DNA of 64,000 nucleotides from Diplonema papillatum (GCA_030068145.1 JAPJBO010000522.1:1-64000); one strand, 5' to 3'. Shown: positions 6,901-15,152, counted from the first letter of the stretch. A program made the numbers and translations. The notes: generated by a model not told the origin, from the letters alone.

Positions 6901-9608
6901 GCACGAGCAGCTGTCTAGCTTTTGGAAGCGCCACGTTCGGGATTCCCCATACATGCTCCAGATGAGACCCTGCTCAGACCCGAACTGCTGTTCGTGGACC
7001 GAACCGGCACTGCGCACAGCTCCGTTCGTCCCCTACCCCCAGCTATCCCCTGACACCGAGACGTTCATGCCTTTTTCTGAAGCCCTGCACAATGACGAAC
7101 AGCAGGATATCCACCGCCCTTCCCTCCACGCGCGTTCTAAACTCGACGGAGACAAGAAGGGCTGGATTTGCACGAAACGGATTGTTGGACACGTGAATTG
7201 TGGTCTGTGTTCCAAGCCGCGGGCTATTTACAGCCGACTGGGCAAGAAGGCATCGCAAGAAGTCTTAGAAAGCTTGCAGGAAGGCGATGGCTACACGTGT
7301 GGCGAAGCATGGCCAGAAGATGCTGCGTTGGCAAACGACTATTGGGTTCGCAGAAGCACAAGCTGCCTAGGGATCGTGGAGTGGAACGTCTGCACCTACA
7401 GAAAAGAGAAGAGGCTTCCGGATATGTGTTGCCACTGCGGGTCGACGCAAGCTCTGGAAGAAGCAGCAGAGCTTCGGGATCAATTCCGGAGCGTTCAGCG
7501 CGTGTGCGCAGGCTGTAGCGCGAAAGGCCGTGCACCAGCAGTTAAGATGAAGCGCCAGGTGCCGCTCTCGCAGACAAACCGAAACAATGCTCCGGCCCCT
7601 GCTGCTTCATTACCGCAAGCACAGCCGGAGCCGACCCAGCAGGAAGCCTCAAAACCGTGCGCGGTTTTAGCAGCGACCGACAAGTCGGGTTTTTTTGCCG
7701 CCGTGGTGCAGTGTGTTTATCACACAGGACCAGTCCGCGAGGCAGTGCACGCGTCTATGTCTTCCGACGCCTGCCTGAAGCAGCTAGGGACGTATCTGAC
7801 GAGGCTAGACAGAAGAGATGGGACAGCACCGAACGCACGCCCTGTTCTCCAGAGCATGGCCCGACATGCCGACTTCGAGGAGGCATTAAAAGGACGCGGG
7901 GCAAGCGATGCGTTCACGGTACTTGCGAACATAGTGCACTTGATCGGCGACAATGCCTTGTTCCGCGGTGTATTGGCGACGGAAAACAGCACTCGTCGCA
8001 TGACATTTCTAGACCGCACATCCCTGGACATATCTGCGTTCGTTGCGCAGCGTCTAGCCAATTGCCGTGTGCTGGAAGCACCTACTGTTTGGGCCATGGT
8101 AGCGGATGCGGGTAACGAAACAGCAGCACCGGTCTCTTTCGATGTGGGAGATGTTCATCTTGTCCTACAAACCTGGCTGTCGTTTGAGTCCGGCGCCGTT
8201 TGCTACGCGCGAGAAGGTGACCACTGGCTGAAGCTTGCTGACAGGAGAGTCGGCAGAGTGCCGACAGTTGATGCCAAGCAGGGCATCTTTGTCTACTCAG
8301 TAAACAGTGACAAAGCCACTGCACCCGAAGTGACGGTGTCAACGTTCGCCTTTTTTGACTTTTGCTGGTCATACTTGCGGGCCAACAAAGAAACCGCGAG
8401 AGCTGCCATTCTTGCACAAGGTATGAAAGAAGACGGTTCGGTATTATCTGACAATCAAGTGCACCATACCATCTGCGGGTACTTGGCGCTTCATCTCGCG
8501 GGGGGAAATGCCACTGATCAGCCGCCCATGGAGGTTCTGGCACGGTGGTTCGGTAGGACCGTGGCATCGCAATGGGGCATGTCGGAAACGAGATGGCAAG
8601 CTTGCACGAACGCGTTCGCCACGAAGGATCCGCTCCCCCTCACAAATTTTGAGGTGTCCTGTTTTGCGCACTCTAGCGGTGTATTGTGCGCCACAGAGCA
8701 CTCGGTCGGCAAAGTCCTTAGGAAGCGCAGCGGTGCCCAGGTTCAGGTGGTTATTTGTATTCCGGACACCCGCACAATTGACAGTCCTCTGGGTCACTTC
8801 TTTCTCGTTCGCGGCGTACCCAGCGAACCGCGATCTCAAGTTCAAACCCAAGTATCTTCTTCGGTGGCATCGTCTGCTCTTCTGCAGCCTTCGCCTACGG
8901 AAGGCTTTGTTCGAAACGCGCCCCGCGCGATGCCTAGGAGCGTTTCACTTAAGGCCAAAGCAAAAAAGGGACCCCCTTCGGACAGTTCAAGCTCATCATC
9001 CGACTCATCATCCGACTCATCGTCCAGCAGTTCCACAGCCCATACTTCTCCATGCAAAAAACGAAGAAAACAGTGATCCATCTGCCATGATGATCTGATC
9101 TACTTCGTGGTCTAGTATACTAGCTTTCACACGGAGCACAAAATTTCATCCTTTCCGGTCTAGCGTGTGCCTGATGGTCACGCTCTTCCGTATTCTTAGG
9201 TTTGCTTCCGCTCTTCAGTGCGCTGTTTCCCCTGTGTCGGCGCCTCTTTTCCGCGCATTTCGATCACGACGACGGCCTTCGAACAACCTTGTGCACGCAT
9301 CATTTCCATTGCATTGATTCAGGTAGAACCATGTCCTCTTCACACCGTTCTCCTTGCAAACGTGAGAATTTTACGCTAAGACGGCAGCTGCCACACAACG
9401 CTCCCTGCAGCGGGAAGGGGGGAGGAGCCAACAACAGGCACGAAAGAGTCAAGACGGGCCGGCCAGTAGAGCATAATGTAACCCATGGGTATGCAGAAAG
9501 TTTTGCGGCAAAAGTTTTTTTTTTCTGAAAAGTTTTTTTTTTGCGCGCGCGCGCGTAAATTTCTGGGGCCGATCGGACATGGGCCAAAAAAAAAAAAACC
9601 GTCTACCC
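3922..9608 (+). mobile_element. 5687-bp DDE-transposon inserted in a GTTTCCGATAAATATTTTT unit, TSD TAA
   Basis: The inverted termini read GGGTAGGCGG + T14 + GGCCCATGTCCG on the left and the reverse complement of GGGTAGACGG + T12-13 + GGCCCATGTCCG on the right. Inverted (CG)n and GTAAATTT tracts follow. The flanks are GATAA (left) and TAAATATTTTT (right). Deleting the element and one TAA rebuilds GATAAATATTTTT, the unit repeated throughout the island. The single large gene (4382-9076) fills the interior. About 460 bases on either side of the gene carry no other recognisable feature. Confidence 0.85.
4382..9076 (+). CDS. DDE-type transposase-like protein with zinc region and USP-like domain
   Basis: A 1564-residue intronless frame. 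The start is the first ATG in frame. Its central part matches the layout of a large, poorly described DDE-like family known to me from cnidarian and other genomes: QDDKAIVPIGGP (about 574-585), a later ETDGGPEHN (about 685-693) and ERVMPSLN (from 731), giving a probable D575/576-D687-E731 triad. A Cys-rich part follows: CTKR, HVNCGLCSKPRAIYS (about 935-950), CTYRKEK, MCCHCGS and VCAGC (about 1012-1045). Residues about 1095-1300 look like a ubiquitin-specific-protease fold: SGFFAAVVQCVYHTGPVREA resembles the Cys box and REGDHWLKLADRRVG the His box, but Gly (1103) stands where the catalytic Cys is expected. The tail is a Ser/Asp run ending in CKKRRKQ, a likely nuclear signal. It probably mobilises the 3922-9608 element. 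Confidence 0.75.
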   Translation: MSCYINVDVNLGSKALASVVHRVDDCTRSFSQLLLDAVEEHEISVPAEYDAVVYVRESGAGAWKKTGLEYCIDVMIHMKYQCVRFDLKNLVIPPKLAVNALDLLMRRKEARSVKPLPEPAERCRSWVPLFNVLIKDFPLVFYPSEEDRGIEFFTRTSRVLVNLEGAQLQAALLVKYKGYNKAYLHRRVQDQPQFTIAHFREQEDVLVQLLQLSWFAHPKYADHPLRVQLQELLSAVQARIVYQQSYNTTRTSQRSSDTPARDPVRDWEQQIVQASAQATWPQLEAKFQTAEAYKPFSFDDVGGLPEDRRQRADFILKLRSQSAFGLHRYCAGGNVRAEYMAFKLPPGDLRSDQAIAAAFKSCIGAGKTFHTRAMRRNFVEKWKACGVARVVLNVMYMFAVDSASAPQTEKERNLAQLAASDFTAEEFAEIVYPSSSDSLCSISSFDAYWEAMHSFLQECGLAVDERRHGTVLRPTLEAPASIRALMDAVNERVGEDVLVPSYTWVRYQFWPGAAWKRVAERSTRRFPLVYATQARTERKAHVDAVYCRFQQIYIQDYCVYVTGKFGNVVRMLAQDDKAIVPIGGPAQPVSALIRQKKVLQPVLPSARAAALDHDSHVFGAIPTVFLDVDVPRDTEQAKSVGHCRGQAYVRVKDKIQEPSSAVRCAAETLNFLRQPGNSHPVLLIETDGGPEHNLTFWSVRVCLLATWRLSSADICVVMRTCPGRSYLERAERVMPSLNYSLYGTSFCREELQEADIERKVVAANTLSELRKLTNDSHVAAAVRASLPLAAIESRLSKGVYSGKSVRVLKGNCAEEMGEVKTWLKREFDIGLDVQRDQAEAHEQLSSFWKRHVRDSPYMLQMRPCSDPNCCSWTEPALRTAPFVPYPQLSPDTETFMPFSEALHNDEQQDIHRPSLHARSKLDGDKKGWICTKRIVGHVNCGLCSKPRAIYSRLGKKASQEVLESLQEGDGYTCGEAWPEDAALANDYWVRRSTSCLGIVEWNVCTYRKEKRLPDMCCHCGSTQALEEAAELRDQFRSVQRVCAGCSAKGRAPAVKMKRQVPLSQTNRNNAPAPAASLPQAQPEPTQQEASKPCAVLAATDKSGFFAAVVQCVYHTGPVREAVHASMSSDACLKQLGTYLTRLDRRDGTAPNARPVLQSMARHADFEEALKGRGASDAFTVLANIVHLIGDNALFRGVLATENSTRRMTFLDRTSLDISAFVAQRLANCRVLEAPTVWAMVADAGNETAAPVSFDVGDVHLVLQTWLSFESGAVCYAREGDHWLKLADRRVGRVPTVDAKQGIFVYSVNSDKATAPEVTVSTFAFFDFCWSYLRANKETARAAILAQGMKEDGSVLSDNQVHHTICGYLALHLAGGNATDQPPMEVLARWFGRTVASQWGMSETRWQACTNAFATKDPLPLTNFEVSCFAHSSGVLCATEHSVGKVLRKRSGAQVQVVICIPDTRTIDSPLGHFFLVRGVPSEPRSQVQTQVSSSVASSALLQPSPTEGFVRNAPRAMPRSVSLKAKAKKGPPSDSSSSSSDSSSDSSSSSSTAHTSPCKKRRKQ

Positions 9609-9659
9609 TAAATATTTTTATTTCACTGGGGTCCCAAATTCTTCACTCCATTTTTTACT

Positions 9660-9770
9660 ACCCCCATTTTTTAACCACTACCCCCCCTTTTTTAACCACT
9701 ACCCCCCCTTTTTTAACCACTACCCCCCCTTTTTTAACCACTACCCCCCCTTTTTTAACCACTACCCTAA
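9660..9770. repeat. Tandem TTTTTTAACCACTACCCCCC, about five copies
   Basis: Near-identical 19-bp units just inside the left end of the second small element. The first copy is slightly diverged. Confidence 0.9.
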
Positions 9771-9880
9771 AAACTGGTCACGAGTGAAGAAAAAACGGTT
9801 CAGGTGGGTAAAAACAATGATGTTACCAATGGAAAAACGACAAAAAAGAAGAAGAATGATGTAAACAGCTTGCCATGTGA

Positions 9881-10283
9881 TTATTTTTTGGTGCCCTTCG
9901 GGTGCGGCTTGATAGCATCTGTACCAATCTGAATGATAGCTCCCTCAGCAATGTTGCTGAAGTAGAAAACATTCGAAGGTGGTACCCTGCACCCCCGACT
10001 TGATCATGCTGTAGCGCTGCCAGAGAGTTTTGTAGCCGAGCTTCTTGATTTCTGCCAGATCATGCATGTACAGCAGAATATCACTTTCAGATGGCTGCCC
10101 CTTAATCTTTGCGAAGGACAGGAAGTCGGCATAGGTCTTTTCGTACAATTTGCGACTCTTGGACGGTAGAAGGTCAGCAATGATCGCTTTCACTTTCTTC
10201 GATTTCTCACTTGATGTTGAGCTGCTGTCAGACGAACTGCTGTCAGATGATGGTGTTGGCACTTTTCTCTTCCTTCCGGGCAT
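9881..10283 (-). pseudogene. Ser-rich protein with tyrosine-recombinase core-binding-like domain, one frameshift
   Basis: Starts MPGRKRKVPTPSSDSSSSDS. A basic KSKKVKAIIADLLPSKSRK leads into LYEKTYADFLSFAKIKGQ, PSESDILLYMHDLAEIKK and LGYKTLWQRYSMIKSG. This is the four-helix pattern of core-binding (SAM-like) domains of Crypton-type tyrosine recombinases: KSR..Y...Y.DF..., the PSE turn, and TLWxRYSM. The uninterrupted frame ends at 9945. Skipping one G in the G5 run after the SMIKS codons continues it through FSNIAEGAIIQIGTDAIKPH to a stop at 9881-9883, about 134 residues in all. No catalytic domain follows. It may be a stand-alone DNA-binding protein. The frameshift is either a mutation or a sequencing slip in the homopolymer. 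Confidence 0.55.
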
Positions 10284-10445
10284 GATTCTGTTCTTGGTCT
10301 CCCCTTTTTCTGTATATCCTGGGTATTTTTTACCTTCATTCCGTTAAAAACACTCGTAACTCTGTTTTCTTCACTACCCCACTTTTTCCGGGTCGTTTGG
10401 AGTGACTCATTTGGGACACCAGTGAAATAAAATTATCTTATCACC

Positions 10446-10551
10446 CATTAATGGCGAAAATTCTCACTCTCGAACCCAATTTTTTGGCACTCGACCCTCC
10501 GGGTCTCGTGCCAAAAAATTGGGTTCTCGAGTGAAAATTTTCGCCATTATT
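10446..10551. repeat. Very long hairpin beside the second small element
   Basis: TTAATGGCGAAAATTCTCAC + TCTCGAACCCAATTTTTTGGCAC pairs with GTGCCAAAAAATTGGGTTCTCGAG + TGAAAATTTTCGCCATTATTAA, with a loop of about 17 bases (TCGACCCTCCGGGTCTC). It is followed by ATAAATAGCTATTTG and a GTTTCCGATAAATATTTTT unit. Confidence 0.85.
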
Positions 10552-10599
10552 AACAGGTAATAAATAGCTATTTGTTTCCGATAAATATTTTTTGTTGAG

Positions 10600-11026
10600 T
10601 GGGATAAACACGCAGTCTTTTTCCCTCCGAGGTTTTATTGTCGCAAACGAATCCCCGTGTGCAGCGGGCGGTGCCCACGGCACACGGCACCAAGCATCCA
10701 TGCGGAGCATCAAGCTCGTGTAACAGCCAGCGCACGTATCAGGCTGCCCCACAAACCCACATCATCGCACACACACGTATCAGGTTACCACACAACGCAC
10801 ATACACCCTCTCCGGTAGCTCCGGTCCGCTGACCTCCGCGGCCTTTGAAAAGCCTAGTGTTCCTTCCGCGTGGAGGCACACGGAAGAGGGCCTCCGCAGG
10901 GGTGCCTACCCCCGCGAGTAATAGGTGCCTCTTCCAAGGCAGGTTTTATCTAGCAAGGTGGCCGGTGCTTCCTCACGGGCCCCGACGCACGCCGCGTCCT
11001 CCTCCAAACCCTCACTGTCGTTTCTC

Positions 11027-11058
<32 letters not shown>

Positions 11059-11110
11059 GCATGTGATACGAAGAAGCTAGGTTCGTCACGGCAGCCATCC
11101 CAGTGAAGGG
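10600..11110. other. Gene-free stretch between the second hairpin and the right arm
   Basis: Mixed-composition DNA with CA-rich runs (10760-10810) and a (CT)n microsatellite at 11035-11057. No gene is supported. Confidence 0.5.
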
Positions 11111-11519
11111 AAATAAAATTTCCGATAAATATTTTTGATACGGGTTCCTGGGGACTAGTCCCCAGTGCGAAATGTGCCCAAGGGGAGTCCCATTGGGCAA
11201 GCAATTTCATTGGATTTTGCGAGGACCCTAAGTAATCCGGAGCCAGTGTGATAGACCTCTGTGATGTGGGCCGCTTCACTGCTCGTCTGCAAGTGGACTG
11301 CTCTGTACCTGTGCCTTCTCCGCGCTTGCAGCTTTTCAAGCCGGCCACGCCTGCTTTCCCTTTTCTGTCTTTCGACCTCGGTGATCCCTCGCGGGCGTCC
11401 TGCTGTGCCATCTGAATCTCCTCGCCTTCCTTCCTGGTTTGCTTGGCACCCTCTGCTCGCGCAGCTTGCGGCGCGGGTCTCTTCAGAGCCGGTCGTCTTC
11501 GTGTGCGCTGTTCTGTCAT
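10950..11519 (-). CDS. Small basic protein candidate inside the right inverted repeat
   Basis: Counterpart of the 1878-2264 frame, here 189 codons because the arm is not interrupted. The first roughly 125 residues are almost identical to the left copy. The last 60 or so run past the arm into flanking sequence and a CT microsatellite (11035-11057), which gives a repeated Arg-Glu tail unlikely to be meaningful. Function unknown. Confidence 0.25.
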
Positions 11520-12598
11520 CGCTTGCCTTTGTTGCCGATTTCTGCAACAAAGGCAGTTTTGGCCCGTGAAATGGGCTAGTCTTTATTGTGTGAGTGCTTT
11601 TGTCTCCAGGATTGAAATGAGGCTGACGCGGAAAATCCTACCGTCCGACATGGCACAAGTCAAGGGAAACAAATATTTTACGGGAACTAGTATGCACGGC
11701 ATACTAAGCCCCGTTGGCATACTTACACTCCATGGCTGCCTCGATGGCACCAAATCCGTAGTCGTGGTTAGACATTTTCAGGTAGGAGGATGTTACCTGG
11801 TCAGGACCGCATGCAGTTTTGTCGTATTGGAGCCGCATAGGACCCGGATGAAGTCGTTGCGAATACACACAACAGATCAACGAAGGGTAGAACTGGGGAA
11901 CATGCAGATCAGACGGAAGTAGAATGTGCAAACTTATCCTTTTCTTGACTTGCCGTTCTGAAAGCTGTTGAGGGGCCCCTACGTAGGTTCTCGCATGATT
12001 CGTTCGCCTTTGTAACACTATCCGTTTGTAGTAAGCTTTGCAGTTGTGTTCTTGCAATATCTAGCCGAATGGTGGGTGGCGGATTTCCGCGCTCGTGCGC
12101 AAGACGCAGTTTTACTGCAACTGCAGTGTAAGCCGAACCCGGTTCGTGACCTTTGTCGCGGTGAAGTGGTACAAAGTCTTCAGCTTTCAGATCCGGATAC
12201 TGCTCAATGCAACCAGATAGTTAGATGTCACTTGATGGATACCCGTGTGCTGCATTCGAAAAGGTTTGCGTATCTGGTGTTGAAAATTGAACAGCCTTTG
12301 CTGGGGAGGCTTTCGACCCGAAACTAGATAGAAAAACGATCGTATTTGGCTTCGTCGCGGTCGTCCACGGGACGAAGTAGGTGAACCTACTGTCAAAGTG
12401 ATCAATACTTATCGGAAACAGAAAAATATTTATCGGAAACAAGAAATATTTATCGGAAACAAAAAAATATTTATCGGAAACAAAAAAGCATTTATCGGAA
12501 ACAAAAAAAAATTTATCGGAAACAAAAAAAATATTTATCGGAAACAGTTTCCGATAAATATTTTCCCGACTTAAGTGCTTCCCTTATGGGTTTCTCCG
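11117..12598 (-). repeat. Right terminal inverted repeat of the island
   Basis: Inverted copy of 755-2944 without the 2242-2905 insertion. At 11145-11170 it preserves the uninterrupted site GGGGACTAGTCCCCAG. The outer end has an array of the GTTTCCGATAAATATTTTT unit (12404-12560) and the tip CCCTTATGGGTTTCTCCG. Confidence 0.85.
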
Positions 12599-12599
12599 T

Positions 12600-13500
12600 T
12601 ATTTTACTTAACCACATTCAGACGGAGGGTGGTGATAATTTTGGGAAAATGAACTTTCAGGGCAAACTTTAGGCCATAATCAAAAGGGGGTTTCGTAGGT
12701 CAAAAACGGGAACCGAAGGGCGCATTTGAAAGATTTCGTGGCAGGTCTTTCAAATGTGCACCTCGACACTGAATGAGGACACATGGAAGTGACCCAGGAC
12801 GGGCCCCCGTGCCTCTTGCAGATACTCGCGAATAACTTGTATTGATTTTTGTTTTATTATTATTAGTTCGTCTGTATGTGGTTAAATAGGAATTCGGCAA
12901 AATGGCTAAGCTAATTTGTATGTATGTGTGTGTTTGTTTGTGTTGTGTGTGTGTGCGGCTATCTCTCTTTCTTGGCAAGGTAGTCCAACTTCACCCAGGC
13001 GTACTTTGCGATCATGGATGCTTTCGATTGCTGACGCCACCGTATTTTCGAGGCATCTTTGCACCCGAAGTGACGGCTCACCGTGGGACTACCCATTCTA
13101 TTTAAATGCGGAATTCGAAATTGGACGTTGACTACCAATTCTGATTGGATTTGGGATTTGGCATCAGACGTTGACTACCGATTCTATTTAATTTTGGTTT
13201 CAATACTAGAAGTTGACTGGAGCGGGAATTCTTCGCTGTACTGTACCGTGCGCTGGGGGGCGCTGCTCCCCACCTCACCGCGTCACAGAAGTTGAACAAG
13301 AACGACTGGTCTCCTGCATTCAAGGGTGCGATGCAGGAAGTATGAACGCGGCGCTTCTTGTTTTGGCAAAGAAGCACAGCATCAGTAGAGTTGGTCCTTC
13401 GAGCACAACACCCACCCTGCTCAAAAAACGACGGCAAATTGCCGCTGCCGTCATCGGTGAAAGACTCCATGTTACGTGTCGATGATGGCAACGTGGTTGT
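12600..13500. other. Gene-free stretch right of the island
   Basis: A/T-rich DNA with a GT-rich microsatellite (12915-12957) and two diverged copies of GACGTTGACTACC(A/G)ATTCT (13123-13150, 13167-13195). The second, TTGACTACCGATTCTATTTA + ATTTTGG, is the inverse of CCAAAATTAATTAGAATTGGTAGTCAA near 185-211, left of the island. No supported coding region. Confidence 0.5.
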
Positions 13501-13504
13501 TCTC

Positions 13505-13672
13505 AACGCAGCAGGTGGGTCATCCAGACGTGCTTCTTGCGGAGTGTTCTGAAACGCAGCACATGAGGCATCCGATTTGCTGATTGCGGAGTGTTCTCAA
13601 AAGAAGCAGGTGGGACATTCAGACTTGCTTTTTTGCGGAGTGTTCAACGCAGCAGGTGGGGAATCACCTATG
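13505..13672. repeat. Tandem repeat of about 50 bp, GCAGGTGGG...CAGACTTGC...GCGGAGTGTTC
   Basis: Four diverged units, each with GCAGGTGGGWCATCCAGAC, TTGCGGAGTGTTCT and a short spacer. It lies upstream of the SAP-domain gene. No coding sense is evident. Confidence 0.8.
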
Positions 13673-13797
13673 TTTGCAGGCTCCGTCCAGTATCCGTCCT
13701 CTTCGTGTTCGCTTTCTTGTCAGTTCCGCTAAAGCGCTCCTCGTTCTCGGGGAAGCACAGTTCGGCGCCACCTACCCTTTGACCTGTTTTCATGTGT

Positions 13798-13880
13798 TCT
13801 CTCTCGCTCTCTCTCTCTCTCCCTCATACACATATACCGGTAAACACACACACCGCACACTCTATCTCTATCCTCATCCG
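13798..13880 (+). promoter_or_regulatory. CT/CA-rich 5' region of the SAP-domain gene
   Basis: A (CT)n run followed by CACACACACC and CTCTATCTCTATCCTC, 80-150 bases before the ATG at 13958. Similar pyrimidine runs precede the phosphodiesterase ATG (23890-23949). They may be splice-acceptor tracts of a 5' UTR intron or core promoter elements. The sequence does not decide which. Confidence 0.35.
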
Positions 13881-13957
13881 TGTTACCGAAGTCAATCTCC
13901 CAGGTTTTGGGGACCCGCAAAAGCTCGCACCAAAGAACAACAATAAGTAAGGGAGCC

Positions 13958-14724
13958 ATGGCCGGCCTGAATGTGACTCCGTCGCACACGACGCCCGCGC
14001 GCTTCGAAGAGGAAGTCGAGCGGCTGAGCCGTGCGTCCGGCTGGAACAAGTCGGTGAAGAGCCCGTACTCGGGGAAGCACGGCTTCGGGTCGACGGCCCG
14101 GACGCCGACGCCTAACCGGCGGCGCTCGTGCAGCGGCGAAGGCCGGCGGAGCCGCGCGAACGGCCTCACCGCCGCCGAGCGGGCGACCGAGGCCGCCCGG
14201 GACGCGATGCTCGGCATCGTCGAGACCCCGATGCCCGCCGACATCCGCGCTTCGGCGTGCGCGCCGAACTTCCCGCGGCCCAGCCTCGCCTCGTCCGCCT
14301 TCGGCTTCACGTCGACGCCGCAGTTCGAGGCGCCAGGGGGCCCGGGCCTCCACCCCGCCAACACCCCCATGGGCATCCAGTCGCTGGTCGACTTGGAAGT
14401 GCACGACGCCGCGCAGGACATCGACCGAGAGTCCGCCGGGCACTCGTCCCCGCGGTCCAACGCGACGCTGTCCCGCATCGCGTCGCTCGGCGAGCGGGCG
14501 CTGTCGCAGGGCATGACGCCGAAGAAGGAGAAGGCAGAAGACGCGCTGTCGGCGTTCAAGGCCAAGATGGAGACCATGGGCTTCTCCGTTGCCGAACCGG
14601 CGCCGGCCGCCGCCGACGCGTCCGCGGCGCAGGACGGCCGCCCCGAAGGCGACTCGCCGGACGCCCCGATGTCGCCGACCGACGGGATGCTCTGCCAGTC
14701 CGCTCGCAAGAGCGTCACGTTCAG
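13958..14724 (+). CDS. SAP-domain protein, exon 1
   Basis: Starts at the ATG in GGGAGCCATGGCC, a good eukaryotic context. It encodes 255 residues rich in Ser, Thr, Pro and Arg with many short S/T-P sites (NVTPSHTTPARFEEEVERLS, TARTPTPNRRRS, TPMGIQS, MTPKKEK). No folded domain is recognised. It ends TTC AG|GTTTGC at phase 2. The G-initial exon at 15153 completes AGG, giving a continuous KSVTFR-SPLTDV join. Many candidate phosphosites and a basic N-terminus suggest a nuclear protein regulated by proline-directed kinases, which is inference. GC content is far higher than in the flanking introns. Confidence 0.6.
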
Positions 14725-14796
14725 GTTTGCTTGCGGTTCTAGGTAATTATTTTTTCCGTTGTGACAAATTGTGTTGAGTTCGCAATGTATGGATCG

Positions 14797-14855
14797 CGGT
14801 CACCCAGAGACTCTAAAATCCCGGATTCTCAAGCGAACTTTAACTCTAGCAAACG
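14797..14855 (+). repeat. Dispersed repeat, 3'-end type GGTCACCC(A/G)GAGACTCTAAAA
   Basis: GGTCACCCAGAGACTCTAAA followed by CCCGGATTCTCAAGCGAACTTTAACTCTA. Close copies are at 24907-24960 and 52746-52802, all inside introns. The 24.9-kb copy is the downstream end of an approximately 800-bp repeat that encodes zinc-finger-like fragments. Confidence 0.75.
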
Positions 14856-15152
14856 AAGAAGGATGTCGCTTCCATGGCTGCCAAAACGCGTGAGGACGAG
14901 CCTCTGAGCATGGCAAGCCAGGCCAAATACGAGAAGCGGCATAAAACCGTAAACTACGCACACGCTTGACAACCGGGGGTATTGCTCATTGGTACGGACG
15001 GCACTCGTAAACTAGACGCGCTTGCCATCCGGGTGTAATCTTGAACCCATAACATCCATCCACGGTACGCTGCTTGGTTGCCGATACAGAACTGGCTCCT
15101 ACAACCGCAATGCCCTCTCTTATCCTCCTCACCGCACACACATCTTGCGCAG

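Larger units (their letters stand above)
9617..10431. mobile_element. Second small element (about 815 bp), encodes a core-binding-like protein
   Basis: Inverted ends TTTATTTCACTGG(G/T)GTCCCAAAT at 9617 and 10431, continuing as TTCTTCACTCCA on the left and AGTGACTCA on the right. A possible ATT duplication flanks it (9614-9616 and 10432-10434), which is tentative because the flank is A/T-rich. It contains an 18-19 bp tandem repeat (9660-9770) and one gene on the minus strand. A large hairpin follows at 10446-10551, as for the first small element. Confidence 0.65.
755..12598. mobile_element. Composite transposon island with about 1.5-kb terminal inverted repeats
   Basis: The outer tips read CGGAGAAAACCATAAGGG on the left and CCCTTATGGGTTTCTCCG on the right. 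Each runs inward through CACTTAAGTCGGGAAAATAT and an array of GTTTCCGATAAATATTTTT, then about 1.3 kb of nearly identical inverted sequence. The left arm is split by a 664-bp insertion, and each arm has small indels relative to the other. The core (about 2945-11116) carries a small recombinase-like element, a large hairpin, a DDE-transposase element, a second recombinase-like element and a second hairpin. I could not identify a target duplication at the outer ends. It may be one large element or layered insertions into a palindromic repeat. Confidence 0.75.

Noticed and set aside
9202..9528. Small frame downstream of the transposase gene
   Set aside because: No domain; it lies in the 3' non-coding part of the element and ends in its T-rich terminus.
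13729..14718. 329-codon minus-strand frame opposite SAP exon 1
   Set aside because: Shadow frame, with a poly Arg-Glu tail from the CT microsatellite.
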